From Hyaloraphidium curvatum (lineage: Eukaryota; Monoblepharomycota; Hyaloraphidiomycetes; Hyaloraphidiales; Hyaloraphidiaceae): a stretch of 64,000 bases of DNA. Both the position numbers and the translations under genes were made by a program. The DNA lies in the NCBI GenBank assembly GCA_025558095.1, contig JAIVFI010000038.1, positions 434,001 to 498,000 on the forward strand, written 5' to 3'. Positions 9,623 through 18,930 of the stretch are shown here, piece by piece (the first letter of the stretch is position 1; the number at the start of each line of letters is the position of its first letter). Under the pieces are notes generated by a model that ran no database searches, had not been told where the DNA came from, and saw only the letters and a list, made by a program, of their open reading frames with translations.

Positions 9623-10705
9623 ATGGAGCCCGTTCCGGTCCTCAATCTGTCGTCCTTCAGCGCGGGATGGACCACCGGGGCGCTGCTCGGCCGGGGCGCG
9701 CACGCCGCTGTGTTCGCCGCGGTGCCGTCCAGGGCCTCCGCGGGCCAGGAGCTGCTCGTCGCGAAAGTCGCCCTGGGGCAGGAAGGATTCAGGGCGATGA
9801 ACGAGGAGAGAACAAAGTACACGATGCTCAGATCCTCTTTTTCTTCGACGCCGGGGGTCGAGCCGGTGCCCAAGGCGCGCTTCATTCCGGACTTCTACAA
9901 CCTGCACTACATTCCGCCCACCGACTCGGACAAGCTAAAGCGGCCGTTTATCATTCTTGAACGATTGGCAACGAGCCTCGATTCCGAAGCGGAAATGACG
10001 CAGCCGGCGACGAATCGCAAGTGGGGAACGCTCAAGCGCTGGGCGCTCGGGATGTTCGACTGCCTTGCCGCCTTCCACCTGCGCGGCTACGCGCACCGCG
10101 ACGTCAAGGTGGCTAATTTTGGGTTGAGGAAGTCGCCCTCGGGGGGCGACGAGGTGGTGCTTTTCGATCTGGGCATCGTATCCCGCCCTTCGCTCGCCAA
10201 GCCTGACAAGGGCAAGGACTACACGGGCACCCTCCCGTTCCTGAGCATCCGCGCCCACGGCAAGCTCAACCCCGTGTTCAGGGACGATCTCGAATCGCTG
10301 TGCTACTCGATTTTGTGGCTGCTCGGGGAATGCAGGCTCCCCTGGCCGGACGACGCGGATGCGGATACCAAATCCGTGCTGCAGGCCAAGAAGAAGATGG
10401 AGGGCCTCCTTGGAGATGTGGAGGAGCTGCGGGAATGGGCGGGAATCAAGGGACCGTTGCTCGAACCAATGACCGCCATGCTACAGCGGGTTCTGAAGAT
10501 GCCCTGGAACAGGAAGCCGGATGCGGAAGAGTACGCCACGCTCCGGAAGCTACTGGCTGACACGGAGGCCGTGGACGAGCAGCCCGGTGGGACTCCGGTC
10601 CGGCCGAAGCTCAAGAGGGCCCGCACGTCGGAGGTCGACCGGCTGGCGGAGGAGGCGCGGAGGTTCATGAAGGGCGAGCTTACTCCGAAGCGGCTTCGCC
10701 GATAG
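9623..10705 (+). CDS. CK1/VRK-like serine/threonine protein kinase
   Basis: Single exon, 360 residues from the ATG at 9623 (MEPVPVLNLSSF). Kinase landmarks are complete: glycine loop LLGRGAHAAVF, ATP-binding Lys in LLVAKVAL, catalytic loop YAHRDVKVANFGL, the metal-binding DLG in VLFDLGIV in place of DFG, and the TGTLPFLS segment typical of the casein kinase 1 superfamily, which includes VRK. The C-terminal ~45 residues follow the kinase core and contain basic clusters (RPKLKRARTSE and PKRLRR) that look like nuclear localisation signals, suggesting a VRK-like nuclear kinase. The catalytic Asp and Asn are present, so it should be active. An in-frame upstream extension lacks kinase features and is less likely to be the start. 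Confidence 0.9.
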   Translation: MEPVPVLNLSSFSAGWTTGALLGRGAHAAVFAAVPSRASAGQELLVAKVALGQEGFRAMNEERTKYTMLRSSFSSTPGVEPVPKARFIPDFYNLHYIPPTDSDKLKRPFIILERLATSLDSEAEMTQPATNRKWGTLKRWALGMFDCLAAFHLRGYAHRDVKVANFGLRKSPSGGDEVVLFDLGIVSRPSLAKPDKGKDYTGTLPFLSIRAHGKLNPVFRDDLESLCYSILWLLGECRLPWPDDADADTKSVLQAKKKMEGLLGDVEELREWAGIKGPLLEPMTAMLQRVLKMPWNRKPDAEEYATLRKLLADTEAVDEQPGGTPVRPKLKRARTSEVDRLAEEARRFMKGELTPKRLRR

Positions 10706-10847
10706 AGACCCGGAAGCAAGGGGATGCTAGCACCGGCAATAGAGGGAGACCGCCACGGCCAATCGGCGCCCGCGCGGGCGGCTAAAGGACTGCCGAGTTC
10801 CGCCCCTCGCCGTCTCCCGACATACGCTATCGGAACACCCGCCAGCC

Positions 10848-12233
10848 ATGGCCTTCGGTTTCGACACGACCGCCGAGGAGGCCGCCGCCGCCTTCGCCTC
10901 GGGCATTGCCGGGAAGAACGTCCTCATCACCGGCGCGTCTCCCGGCTCGCTCGGCGCCGAGTGCGCGCGGGTGCTCGCCAAGCACGGCGCGGCGCTGATC
11001 GTCCTCGCCGGCCGCAACCCGGAAAAGTGATATCGCGCGTCCGCACGCCCGGGGCCGCGCATCTGACGCGCGATTCCAAGCCTGAAGGCCACGCAGGCCG
11101 CCATCCTTGCCGAGACACCCAAAGCCAACATCCGACTGCTGCAGCTCGACCTCGTCGACCTCGATTCCGTGCGCAAGGCCGCGGATGAGGTGCTCGGTAC
11201 GCGGAATGGAGGGACGCGGAGAGCCGGGGTTGATTTGTCCCTCTCGCTCTTCTCTCTCTCTCCCCTCTCGGAATCTTTGTCGCTCTCTCATTGTGCCAGC
11301 ATATAAGGAACCTATCCACGTGCTCTACAACAACGCGGCAACGATGGCCACGCCGTACAGGCCCGCGCCGAAGGGGCTGGAGTCGCAGTTCTGGGGCAAC
11401 CACGTCGGACACTTCCTCTTCACCAAGCGGGTCCTGCCCAAGGTGCTCGAGTCGGCGTCCGGGGACCACAAGCCGCGAGTGATCAACGTGTCGAGCCGGG
11501 CGAACCTGCGGAGCGGGGTGCGGTTCGACGACATGGGGTTCAAGGGCGGGGAGACGTGCGTGGATTGCGGGCGAGCTGCTGTCTCTGCCTAACAGCGCTC
11601 CAACCTGTTTGGCTCCCCCACAGGTATGATCCATGGTGAGAACACCCATTTGCCGCCGCCTTTCGACAGCTGACCTCTTCCTTGTCCCTCAGGATCGCTT
11701 ACGGCCAGGTACACCCGCAATTTCTGGACATACCGCGGGTTGCGACCTGACCCCGCTTCGCGCAGAGCAAAACCGCCAACGTTCTCTTCTCCCGCGAGCT
11801 CGCAAAGCGCTACGGCGACAAGCTGATCACCTTCTCGCTGCACCCCGGAGGCAAGAGCGCACGTCCCTCGAATCGATCCCGCTAATCCCATCCCCGAACG
11901 CGCAGGGATCAGGACCAACCTCTCGCGCGACCTGACCGAAGAAGCGCGGCAGACACTCGCCAAGACGCTCCCGGCCGGGTTCAAGTACAAGACCATCGAG
12001 AGCGGCACCTCCACGTGGGCCTCCGCCTCCATCCCCGCCGGGGGAACCCACGCTCACATGCCTCCTGCAGCCACATCTGCGCCGGGTTCGACCCCTCGAT
12101 CGTCGGCAGCAGCGGATCGTACATGCAGGACTGCGCCGTGGACGACGCGGGGTGCGCGGACTGGGCGAGGGACATGGACGCGGCCAAGAAGCTGTGGGAC
12201 CTGAGCGAGGAGCTGATTGAGGAGAAGTGGTGA
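10848..12233 (+). CDS. Short-chain dehydrogenase/reductase (retinol dehydrogenase/WWOX-like)
   Basis: A gene with about five introns. Exon 1 (MAFGFDTTAEEAAAAF) holds the NAD(P)-binding TGASPGSLG; later exons hold LLQLDLVDLDSV, the HVLYNNAA motif, the catalytic Ser region (VINVSSRANL) and the YxxxK pair reconstituted across an intron (RIAYGQ then SKTANVLFSRELAKRYG). The C-terminus (MQDCAVDDAGCADWARDMD ... ELIEEKW) is typical of the retinol-dehydrogenase-like SDR branch. These enzymes oxidise or reduce alcohols and ketones of lipids or xenobiotics with NADP(H). The substrate is unknown. Unusually many introns for a 1.4-kb gene, each short and with GT-AG ends. Confidence 0.85.
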
Positions 12234-12323
12234 TGCCCTGCCCGTGCGCAACGGATTCTGGATCGACCGGCCGATAGAGGTCCATTGTAGACGATGGAAC
12301 ACGCCCTCCGTACGGGAGGTCGG

Positions 12324-12791
12324 CTAAGGAGCGAAGCTCGACCGGCCCTGGATCCCCCACCGCTTCTCGTCCTCGACCCACGCGACGATGTACACCGAGA
12401 CGAACCTCCCCGTCTCCTTTCCCTCTTTGTTTAGCCTCCGGAAGCAGCAGTCCCAGTGCACCTTGTCCTTGCCCACCTGGACCGCCTTCCGGTAGACCCA
12501 CTCCGAGTGGCCCCACTCCGGGAACCCCTTGGCCGCCAAAGCGGCCTCGTTCCCCGCGGCCTGCTGCCCGCGCACGTCGACCTCCTCGACGGTGGTGAAC
12601 ACCTTGATGGCGCCGCTGGCGATGCGAACCGTGGGCCAGGTGAAAGCTCTTTTGAGCCCGTCGCGGTCGCCCTTGTTGAACGAATCCATGAAAAGATCAA
12701 GGATCGCGTGGGACTCGCGGATGGCGCGCTGCTGCGCTTCGTCGAGGGCGGAGAGGTCGGTGCCCGACGCGTCGCCGGGGAGCGCGGCCAT
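12324..12791 (-). CDS. SnoaL/DUF4440-like NTF2-fold protein
   Basis: Single exon, 155 residues. The N-terminal helix followed by ILDLFMDSFNKGDRDGLK is the usual opening of NTF2-like/SnoaL proteins, in which a cone-shaped barrel holds a small ligand. The later FPEWGHSEWVYRKAVQVG, KVHWDCCFRRLNKEG and FVSVYIVAWVEDEKRWGIQ strands fit the same fold. Such proteins act as isomerases, cyclases or simply binding proteins, and the activity cannot be predicted here. No signal peptide. It converges with the SDR (91 bases) and diverges from the oxygenase at 12996 (204 bases). Confidence 0.7.
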   Translation of the reverse strand: MAALPGDASGTDLSALDEAQQRAIRESHAILDLFMDSFNKGDRDGLKRAFTWPTVRIASGAIKVFTTVEEVDVRGQQAAGNEAALAAKGFPEWGHSEWVYRKAVQVGKDKVHWDCCFRRLNKEGKETGRFVSVYIVAWVEDEKRWGIQGRSSFAP

Positions 12792-12995
12792 CGCGTCGCG
12801 TTCTCGGGCGCAGCGGGTCTTTCGCGTCGAGGTGCTCTTAGAGCGTGTTCCTAAGTGGTTTTCGCGGGAATCGCAAGGTCGGAAGGGCGGCGTCGCGGGT
12901 CTGCTCTTGCGGAGCGGAGCGAGCGGGCGGGCACGCGCAACGCCCTAATCTCCATCGCACTGTCTCCCGCGTAGGAACCGTGCGGCGCAGCAGCG

Positions 12996-14370
12996 ATGGC
13001 GCGTCCCGTGCCCTTTACCTTCCCGCCCGAGACCGCGGAACCCCTCGACTGGGCCCCCCTGGCCGCCATCTCGCTGTCCCCCACCGCGCTCGCCGACCCC
13101 GCCCGCAGGCGCGCCGAGGCCGCCAAGCTGCTGGACGCCGCCTCGACGCTGGGGTTCTTCTACGTCGTCGATGCCGGGTTCGGGGAGAAAGAGGTGATGG
13201 AGCAGTTCGGGATCGGGAGGGAGTACTGCGACCTCGAGTTCGACGAGAAGATGCGGTGCCCCATCGACGGACCCAACGCCAACTACTACGGTACGGCGCA
13301 GTGCTGGGTGCAATGAGCTGCTCCTGATTGGCGTGGTCGGCAGGTTTCAGCCCCCCGGGCATCCAGTACACGACCGCAGCCTCGGGAACCGCCGAGCCCC
13401 CCCGCTACGAGATGTTCAACCTCCCCAAGTTCACCCCCGAATTCGAGACCTTCCACTCCTCCGGCCCCGAGATCTTCCGGCGGTACCGCCGCCTGATCGA
13501 GCCCTTTGCGCTCAAGACCTGGAGTACGGGGATCGAGATCATGCGGCTGCTCGCGCTGGCGCTGGAGATACCGGAGGAGCGCGGCGGGGAGGACTTTTTC
13601 GCGCGGGAGCACGCGTACGGGAACCGCACGGGGTTCGCGGGCGACTCGTACCGCTACATGATGTACCACCGCACGAGCTCCGAGCAGGACGAAGCCAACA
13701 ACTTCACCCGCATCGGCGGCCACACCGACGCCGGCTCGCTCACCCTGCTTTTCTCGCACCCCATGTGCGGCCTGCAGATCCGGCTGCCCGGCGGTGCGGA
13801 GGAGTGGCGATGGGTGAAGCACGTGCCGGGGGCGATCATCGTGAACATCGCGGACGTGCTGCAGTTCTGGACCGGGGGGCTGCTCAAGAGCACGGTGCAC
13901 AGGGTGGTCACGCCGCCGAAGGACCAGCGGATGGTGGGCCGGCGGCGCGGCGCACGGGAGCCGACATGCTGACCACTTCGCCGCGCCTCCAGTACGAACG
14001 CCTCGGCCTGCTCTACTTCTTCCGCCCCCGGATCGACCTCGACCTCTCCCGCATCTGCTGCTGGCGCGAGTCCCCCCCCGTCCGCGCGCACCTCCTCTCC
14101 CTCGGCCGCACGCAGGCGCAGCTCGAGGCCGAGGAGCGTGCGGCGGAAAGGGTCGAGGTGGGTGAGTGGATCAACGCGCGGGTGAGGAAGATATTCACCC
14201 CGGTCAACAACTACGTGGGTTTCCGCGCGCATTCGTTGGTTGAGCGGTAGCTGATGCATTTGCAGACGGGGGCGACGCAGGAGATTACCAAGGGCATCAA
14301 GCTCGTCGAGGGTGGGGGCATACACCTGCCGATCGTGGGCGCGGCGCCGGGGGGCAAGGCGAAGATATGA
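12996..14370 (+). CDS. Isopenicillin-N-synthase-like 2OG-Fe(II) oxygenase
   Basis: Four exons with introns at 13292-13342, 13933-13992 and 14214-14265, all GT-AG and frame-keeping. The N-terminal DIOX_N domain is evident (AKLLDAASTLGFFYVVDAG). The catalytic domain has the iron ligands in IGGHTDAGSLTLLF and LKSTVHRVVTPP, followed by RYERLGLLYFF after the second intron. The C-terminus is KLVEGGGIHLPIVGAAPGG. This is the family of isopenicillin N synthase, ethylene-forming and flavonoid oxygenases; in fungi most members work in small-molecule metabolism. Substrate unknown. Four different 2OG oxygenases occur in this window, but they are not arranged as an obvious biosynthetic cluster. Confidence 0.87.
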
Positions 14371-14575
14371 GTGGCGGGTTTCGGTGGTTGGCGAGGAGTT
14401 TGGCGTCTTAGCGCTCGTGCACAAGCTGCGCCGGGTTCTTTGGCATCCGGCAGATGTGAACTGTGTCTTTGAATGATTAGCGCGACCTCCGAGTTCGTGG
14501 TGCGATGAAAGTGCGTCGGGTACCGGCGGTGGCTCTTTGCGAGAACTTCCGCCGAACACGACAACGGCAACACCG

Positions 14576-16108
14576 ATGGACGACCCCGGCGGGACCTTAT
14601 TGTGCGGGCTCACGGCATCGGACCTCGCGCTGCTGCAGCCTTCCGCCCTCCCGGCGCCGGCCCCGCCGTGGAAACCGCGCGCGCCTTCCTTCCCGACCGC
14701 CGCGCGCCGCGACCCCCTCGACCGCAAGCGCGTGCTCGCGGCGCTCCGCGATCGCCCGCTCATCCGCGCCGTCGTGCGGCTGCGGCTCGCCGTCGACCCG
14801 CTCTTCGCCGCGTGGTGGAGCCGCGCCGTGGTGCTGCCTGCGTGTTCCGTGCCCTTGCTGGCCGTGCCCTGGGTGTTTGGCGGGCAGGCCTACGGCACGC
14901 GTGAACTGGTGACTGCGACGGCGGCGCTCTGCTTGAACCTGGTCGCGGGGGTGGTCATGACGGTGCGCATCGACATCACGCGGAGGCTCAGAATCGCAGG
15001 GAGCTCGGGGGACAAGGTTTCCGCCATGGGTGACCTGGCCCTCATCACGCGGTACATGGAACGTGCAGCTTCGGCGGGGGATGCTGTCGGGCAAGGGAAG
15101 TTTGCAGCGGCTGAATTGGGGCAGGAGAGTTCCCCATCGGAGGGCCCAGACGTCCTCGCCAGGATCGGCGCCAGCCCGCTTCTGGCGCACGACGACAGCG
15201 ACCCGGCCTGCTCGTGTTCGAGAAACAGCTGTGCCGGAGAACTCCCCACCCGCGCACTGTGGTCGTCCACGCTGCGCACAAGCGTCGCCCTCGTCGTCAG
15301 GTTCGCCGCCTACGGGCTGCTCCTCCGCTACTACACCCCGCTGGTCGCCCTAGGCGCGGAAAATTGGACGCACGCATGGAGTGCCGTGTTCGCAGCCCTG
15401 CGCATCCTGCTCGACGTTGTCATGTGGATCCCGATCCACAGCCTCGCCTTTGGTCCGTACCCGCCGCGCGCCGCCGCCCTCGAAGCCCGCCTGCAGCGGC
15501 GCGCCGTGCGGCTCTCCGTCATCGAGCTCGTAGAAAGCCTCGACGGCCCTCAGTCATCCCCGGACGGCGATGGCGGGGACGCCCCCGACCCGGCCTACCT
15601 CTCCATGCACCGCCTCCTCGCTCCCAACTGGCAGCGCCGCTTCCACAGCGTCCGCCTTCAGCAGAGCAACCGGAGCCTCCTCCTCGCCCTGGAACTCCTT
15701 TATGGCCTCATCTACGCCGCAGGCTCCTCCTGCCTCCCGGCCTGGGTCCTCCTCGGCATCCTCATCGACATCGTCCAGATCGTGGATGACCTGGTCGCCG
15801 TCGCGCGGTACAACGACGGCGTCGGCGCGCTGCTGGACCTGTACCGCCTCGCGCTGGCCGAGGTGCGCCGGCTGCGCGTGCACCGCCCGCGGGAGGATGT
15901 TCTGGCGGCGCACGACGCCGCGCTGTCGGGGCTGATCGGGCAGGACGGGAACCGGGCGACGTTCCTGGGCGTGAGGGTGGACTACGCCGCCGTGAGGGTG
16001 TTCGTGGTCACCCTGCTGACGGTGTTTGGCGTGGCGTGGGGGGTGCTGAAGGGTGTGGGGCTTGCGGTCACACTGGAGAGCGTGTGCCCCGGGGGCGGGG
16101 CCGGCTAG
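14576..16108 (+). CDS. 7-TM family protein (copy D), intact
   Basis: Single exon, 510 residues from the ATG at 14576 (MDDPGGTLLCGL). Seven hydrophobic segments at about 84-103, 110-130, 235-260, 266-291, 367-385, 387-410 and 474-497. A ~100-residue cytoplasm-type loop after TM2 carries C212, C214 and C219 (ACSCSRNSC), and a second polar loop separates TM4 from TM5. TM5/TM6 carry YAAGSSCLPAWVL, nearly identical in the copy at 59.3 kb. TM7 is followed at once by VTLESVC (C504) and a six-residue tail. Three long loops, paired helices 1-2, 3-4, 5-6 and a lone last helix recall gustatory-receptor-like/DUF3537 proteins, but this is topology only. Ligand, ion or partner unknown. Confidence 0.85.
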   Translation: MDDPGGTLLCGLTASDLALLQPSALPAPAPPWKPRAPSFPTAARRDPLDRKRVLAALRDRPLIRAVVRLRLAVDPLFAAWWSRAVVLPACSVPLLAVPWVFGGQAYGTRELVTATAALCLNLVAGVVMTVRIDITRRLRIAGSSGDKVSAMGDLALITRYMERAASAGDAVGQGKFAAAELGQESSPSEGPDVLARIGASPLLAHDDSDPACSCSRNSCAGELPTRALWSSTLRTSVALVVRFAAYGLLLRYYTPLVALGAENWTHAWSAVFAALRILLDVVMWIPIHSLAFGPYPPRAAALEARLQRRAVRLSVIELVESLDGPQSSPDGDGGDAPDPAYLSMHRLLAPNWQRRFHSVRLQQSNRSLLLALELLYGLIYAAGSSCLPAWVLLGILIDIVQIVDDLVAVARYNDGVGALLDLYRLALAEVRRLRVHRPREDVLAAHDAALSGLIGQDGNRATFLGVRVDYAAVRVFVVTLLTVFGVAWGVLKGVGLAVTLESVCPGGGAG

Positions 16109-16165
16109 CAATACTGCAGGGGCGTGCGTCTTTGGTTCGATCGTCTAGCTACATGCTGCGGAACG

Positions 16166-18323
16166 TCACTTTCTCGCCGCCGGCTTCCCCGTCCACGCAC
16201 CCGCCCACTCGGTGACGAGCTTCTCCGGCAGCGCATCCCCCGGCTCCCCCCGATCCACCGCAACATCTTTCCCCCCTCCTTCCGGCAGAACATCCGCTGC
16301 ATCCGGCGGCATCCGCTTCCGCCACCCCCAGAACGCCAGCCCGACTGCCGACCCCGCGGCCGCAACGCAACCGACCGCGATCCCCGCCACGGCGGCCGGC
16401 GAAAGCCCCACCGCGGGCGCGGGAGCCGGCGGCGGCGGGGTCGTTGGCAGCCCGCCGTCCACCACGACCGCTCCACCCCTTGCCCTCGCCGTGCCCGCCC
16501 ACCGGATCGCCACCGACCCCTCGGGCCGCGGGTCCGCCTGGTCCGCGAACCGCACGAGCACGTCGGCGACGAGCTCGACAGAGTACGTGCCGCTGTCCGC
16601 GGGATCGCCGTCCCCCGGGGCATAGTAGAGCGACCCGTCGGCGTGCCTCCCGAACCGCATGTCGACCGCGAAGCTCCAGGAGGCTCGGTCGGTGCCGCCC
16701 GGGTACGAGGGCTGCGTCGCGCCGTCGACGGTCAGCCCCACCCGCTCCGACGACTGATAGGTGAGGAGCAGGACGCCGTCCGCGGAGCCGGAGCCGGCGG
16801 GGACGGCGGCCAGCTTCTCGAGCGAGGCGGAGGCGATCCGCCGCGAGGGGGAGGAGACGGCCAGGACGAAAGGGACGCGGGCCGAGGGCGGCACGGCGCG
16901 CGGGGTGCCGGGGGCGAGGGAGAGGTCGGCGAGCAGCGGCCATGCGCGCGGATCGGGCGGGGCGAGGCAGTCCCCCGGGGGGAGCGCGTAAAAGGCGGCG
17001 ATGAAGTCGGTCCCGTCGGGGCAGGGGTCGGCGCCGACGCATCCGACGGCGTGGGAGAAGGCGTACCCGCCCCGGAGCCCGCACAGCTGCGTCGCGTCCA
17101 TGGCCGTGCTGAAACGGTCGAGCTTGGTGCACGAGGTCCAGTTGCCGCGGATCGACGGCCTGGCCCCGCAGGCATCCGTGTCCCAAAACGACAGGAATGC
17201 CTGTTCGAAGGCCCTGTCGGGTTTCGCGTCGCCCAGAGTGAACGGGCGCCGCTCGGTGGTCCAGCAGCGCTGCTGCAGCACCCAAACCGCGGACCCGTTG
17301 GCCGGGCCGGACCTCGGGTGAAGCGTCCACTCGTCCGTCCGCGCGGAAAACGTCGACGCTGTGCTCGGGCGCACCATGCGCAGCGTGACGTTGCGCACCG
17401 CGGTGCCGCCGACCGCGGGGGCGCCGCCCCCCGGCTCGTCGGTCCACTCGATCGCCGCCGGCGCGGTGAACTCCGCCACCTGGTGTGTACCAACATCCTC
17501 CACGCTCGAAAACACCCACCCGCACCGCTCGAGGCGGGACCACGGCCCCACCACGGCAACCGTGAAGTCCCCGCATCCCCTCCCCGCCAGCTCCGTGGAG
17601 TTCCCCCATGCCGGCCCGGCGGTGCACGCCGCCGCGTCCGCATCGCGGTGCAGCCCCGCGCGCAGCCGCACGGTCCGGGAACCCCCGAGGGGACCGAACT
17701 GCGGCGACGTCGCGGCGATCCAGAAGGTGCCGGTGGCGGGGTCGGTCCCCGAGGACGCGTACGGTGCCGGTGCCGCGGGGGGGCCGCCGTCGGGGTAGGG
17801 CGGGCACAGGGCGGGGCCGGGGGGGTCCGGGACGACGGTGATGCAGGCGCGGGTGAGGTAGCCCCACCGTCCGGCCGGTGAGGGGTAGCGCGGGAAGGCA
17901 GCACACGAGCTGCTCGGCGCCGTTGGCGTAGCCTGCCGAGACGGGCGAGGATGTTTCCGTCGGGAGCGTGTGCGCGATCCAGCGGAAGCCGGCGGCCGGG
18001 TCGGGCGCGAGGAACTCGGCCGCGGCGGCGGGCAGCTCGGTGCCGCGGAGGGCGCCGGAGCCGACGGTGCAGCGCCAGGCGCCCGCCGCGGCCGCACCGA
18101 ACAGCGGCCCGACGGCGTCGCGGCACGGCCACGTCAGCGCGCGGCCGGGCGCGAACGGCTCGACGAACGCCGCGGGCGCCGCGGGCTGCACGGCCGATGC
18201 CGCCGGGGGCGCCGCCGCCCACCGCACGATGTCGCTGTTGAACTCGGTGCACACAAACGCGGACGCCGCGGCGCTGACCTGCAGCACCAGCAATGGCAGG
18301 GCCGCCGCCCGGGCGCGCCGCAT
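16166..18323 (-). CDS. Large single-pass (type I) membrane glycoprotein, frame-broken
   Basis: The ATG at 18323 begins a signal peptide (RRARAAALPLLVLQVSAAAS, cleaved before FVCTEF). An ectodomain of about 560 residues follows with many cysteines and several N-glycosylation sequons (NSTE, NVTL, NGSA, NWTS). Near the C-terminus a Pro-rich stalk (TTPPPPAPAPA) leads to one membrane helix (VAGIAVGCVAAAGSAVGLAF), a basic stop-transfer GWRKR and a ~60-residue cytoplasmic tail ending GKPAARK. The signal-peptide part and the rest lie in different frames that must be joined near 17880-17905, around EQLVC and GYLTRACITVV; no GT-AG intron fits, so a one-base indel is likely. No known ectodomain family is recognised; a surface receptor or adhesin-like role is a guess. 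Confidence 0.72.
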
Positions 18324-18534
18324 CGCTCGGAACGGGGGCAGTTCGTGCGTGTGGCTGGTGCGGGCTTGGCGGCGAGGGAACGTGCGGAAACACCCTCCCC
18401 GTCCGCGATCCGATCCGAAAATGATGTTTTCACCAACGCGATGTCCCAGACTCTGGAAATCTGTCCGCGGCTGGCTCCGCAGACGGCCCGGTAAGGAGGC
18501 TGTTCCTGTTGAGTATCCGTGACCAAACTTTGCA

Positions 18535-18710
18535 CCGAGGTCGTCTCCGTCCGCGCGGCGCTCGCCGTGAGGGCGGACGCGATCAAAGGGGCACGACGCG
18601 GAGGGAGGAGGGCATGTTCACCAAGGGGGCGCGGTGGAAGAGGATGTACTGGGTCATCGGCGGCGGGAAGAAGGCGGTGGAGGCGTTCAGCGAGATGTGA
18701 GCAGCGGGCA
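18535..18710 (+). pseudogene. Stray copy of the last exon of the SSUH2-like gene
   Basis: The stretch matches the 3' end of the gene at 24958-26269 with few changes: VVSVRAALAVRADAIKG and then, after a small frame shift, MFTKGARWKRMYWVIGGGK and KAVEAFSEM-stop. Similarity continues a few bases into the 3' flank (GTGAGCAGCG). The rest of the gene is absent. The internal indel and the lack of upstream exons mark it as a dead fragment, placed on the opposite strand about 6 kb from its source. Confidence 0.75.
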
Positions 18711-18930
18711 TACTGGCGTCGGAAGGATTAGGCCGGAGGGACTGGATATAGATCGAATCACAATTCCACATCCATGGACGGCGCAGGTGTTGGCATTCCC
18801 GTGGCGGCTTGGTCCCGAAGACGAGCAGAGTCCCACGACCGCGGTTGGGGAAGTTTCATCGCCACCGTCGACGGCGACCTTAAAGGGAACGAATAAACTC
18901 GAATCCAGGTGTACAATACTCGCAAAGCGC

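Noticed and set aside
16124-17881. 585-codon plus-strand frame opposite the type I glycoprotein
   Set aside because: Arg/Gly/Pro-rich antisense shadow of a gene with signal peptide, sequons and a transmembrane helix.
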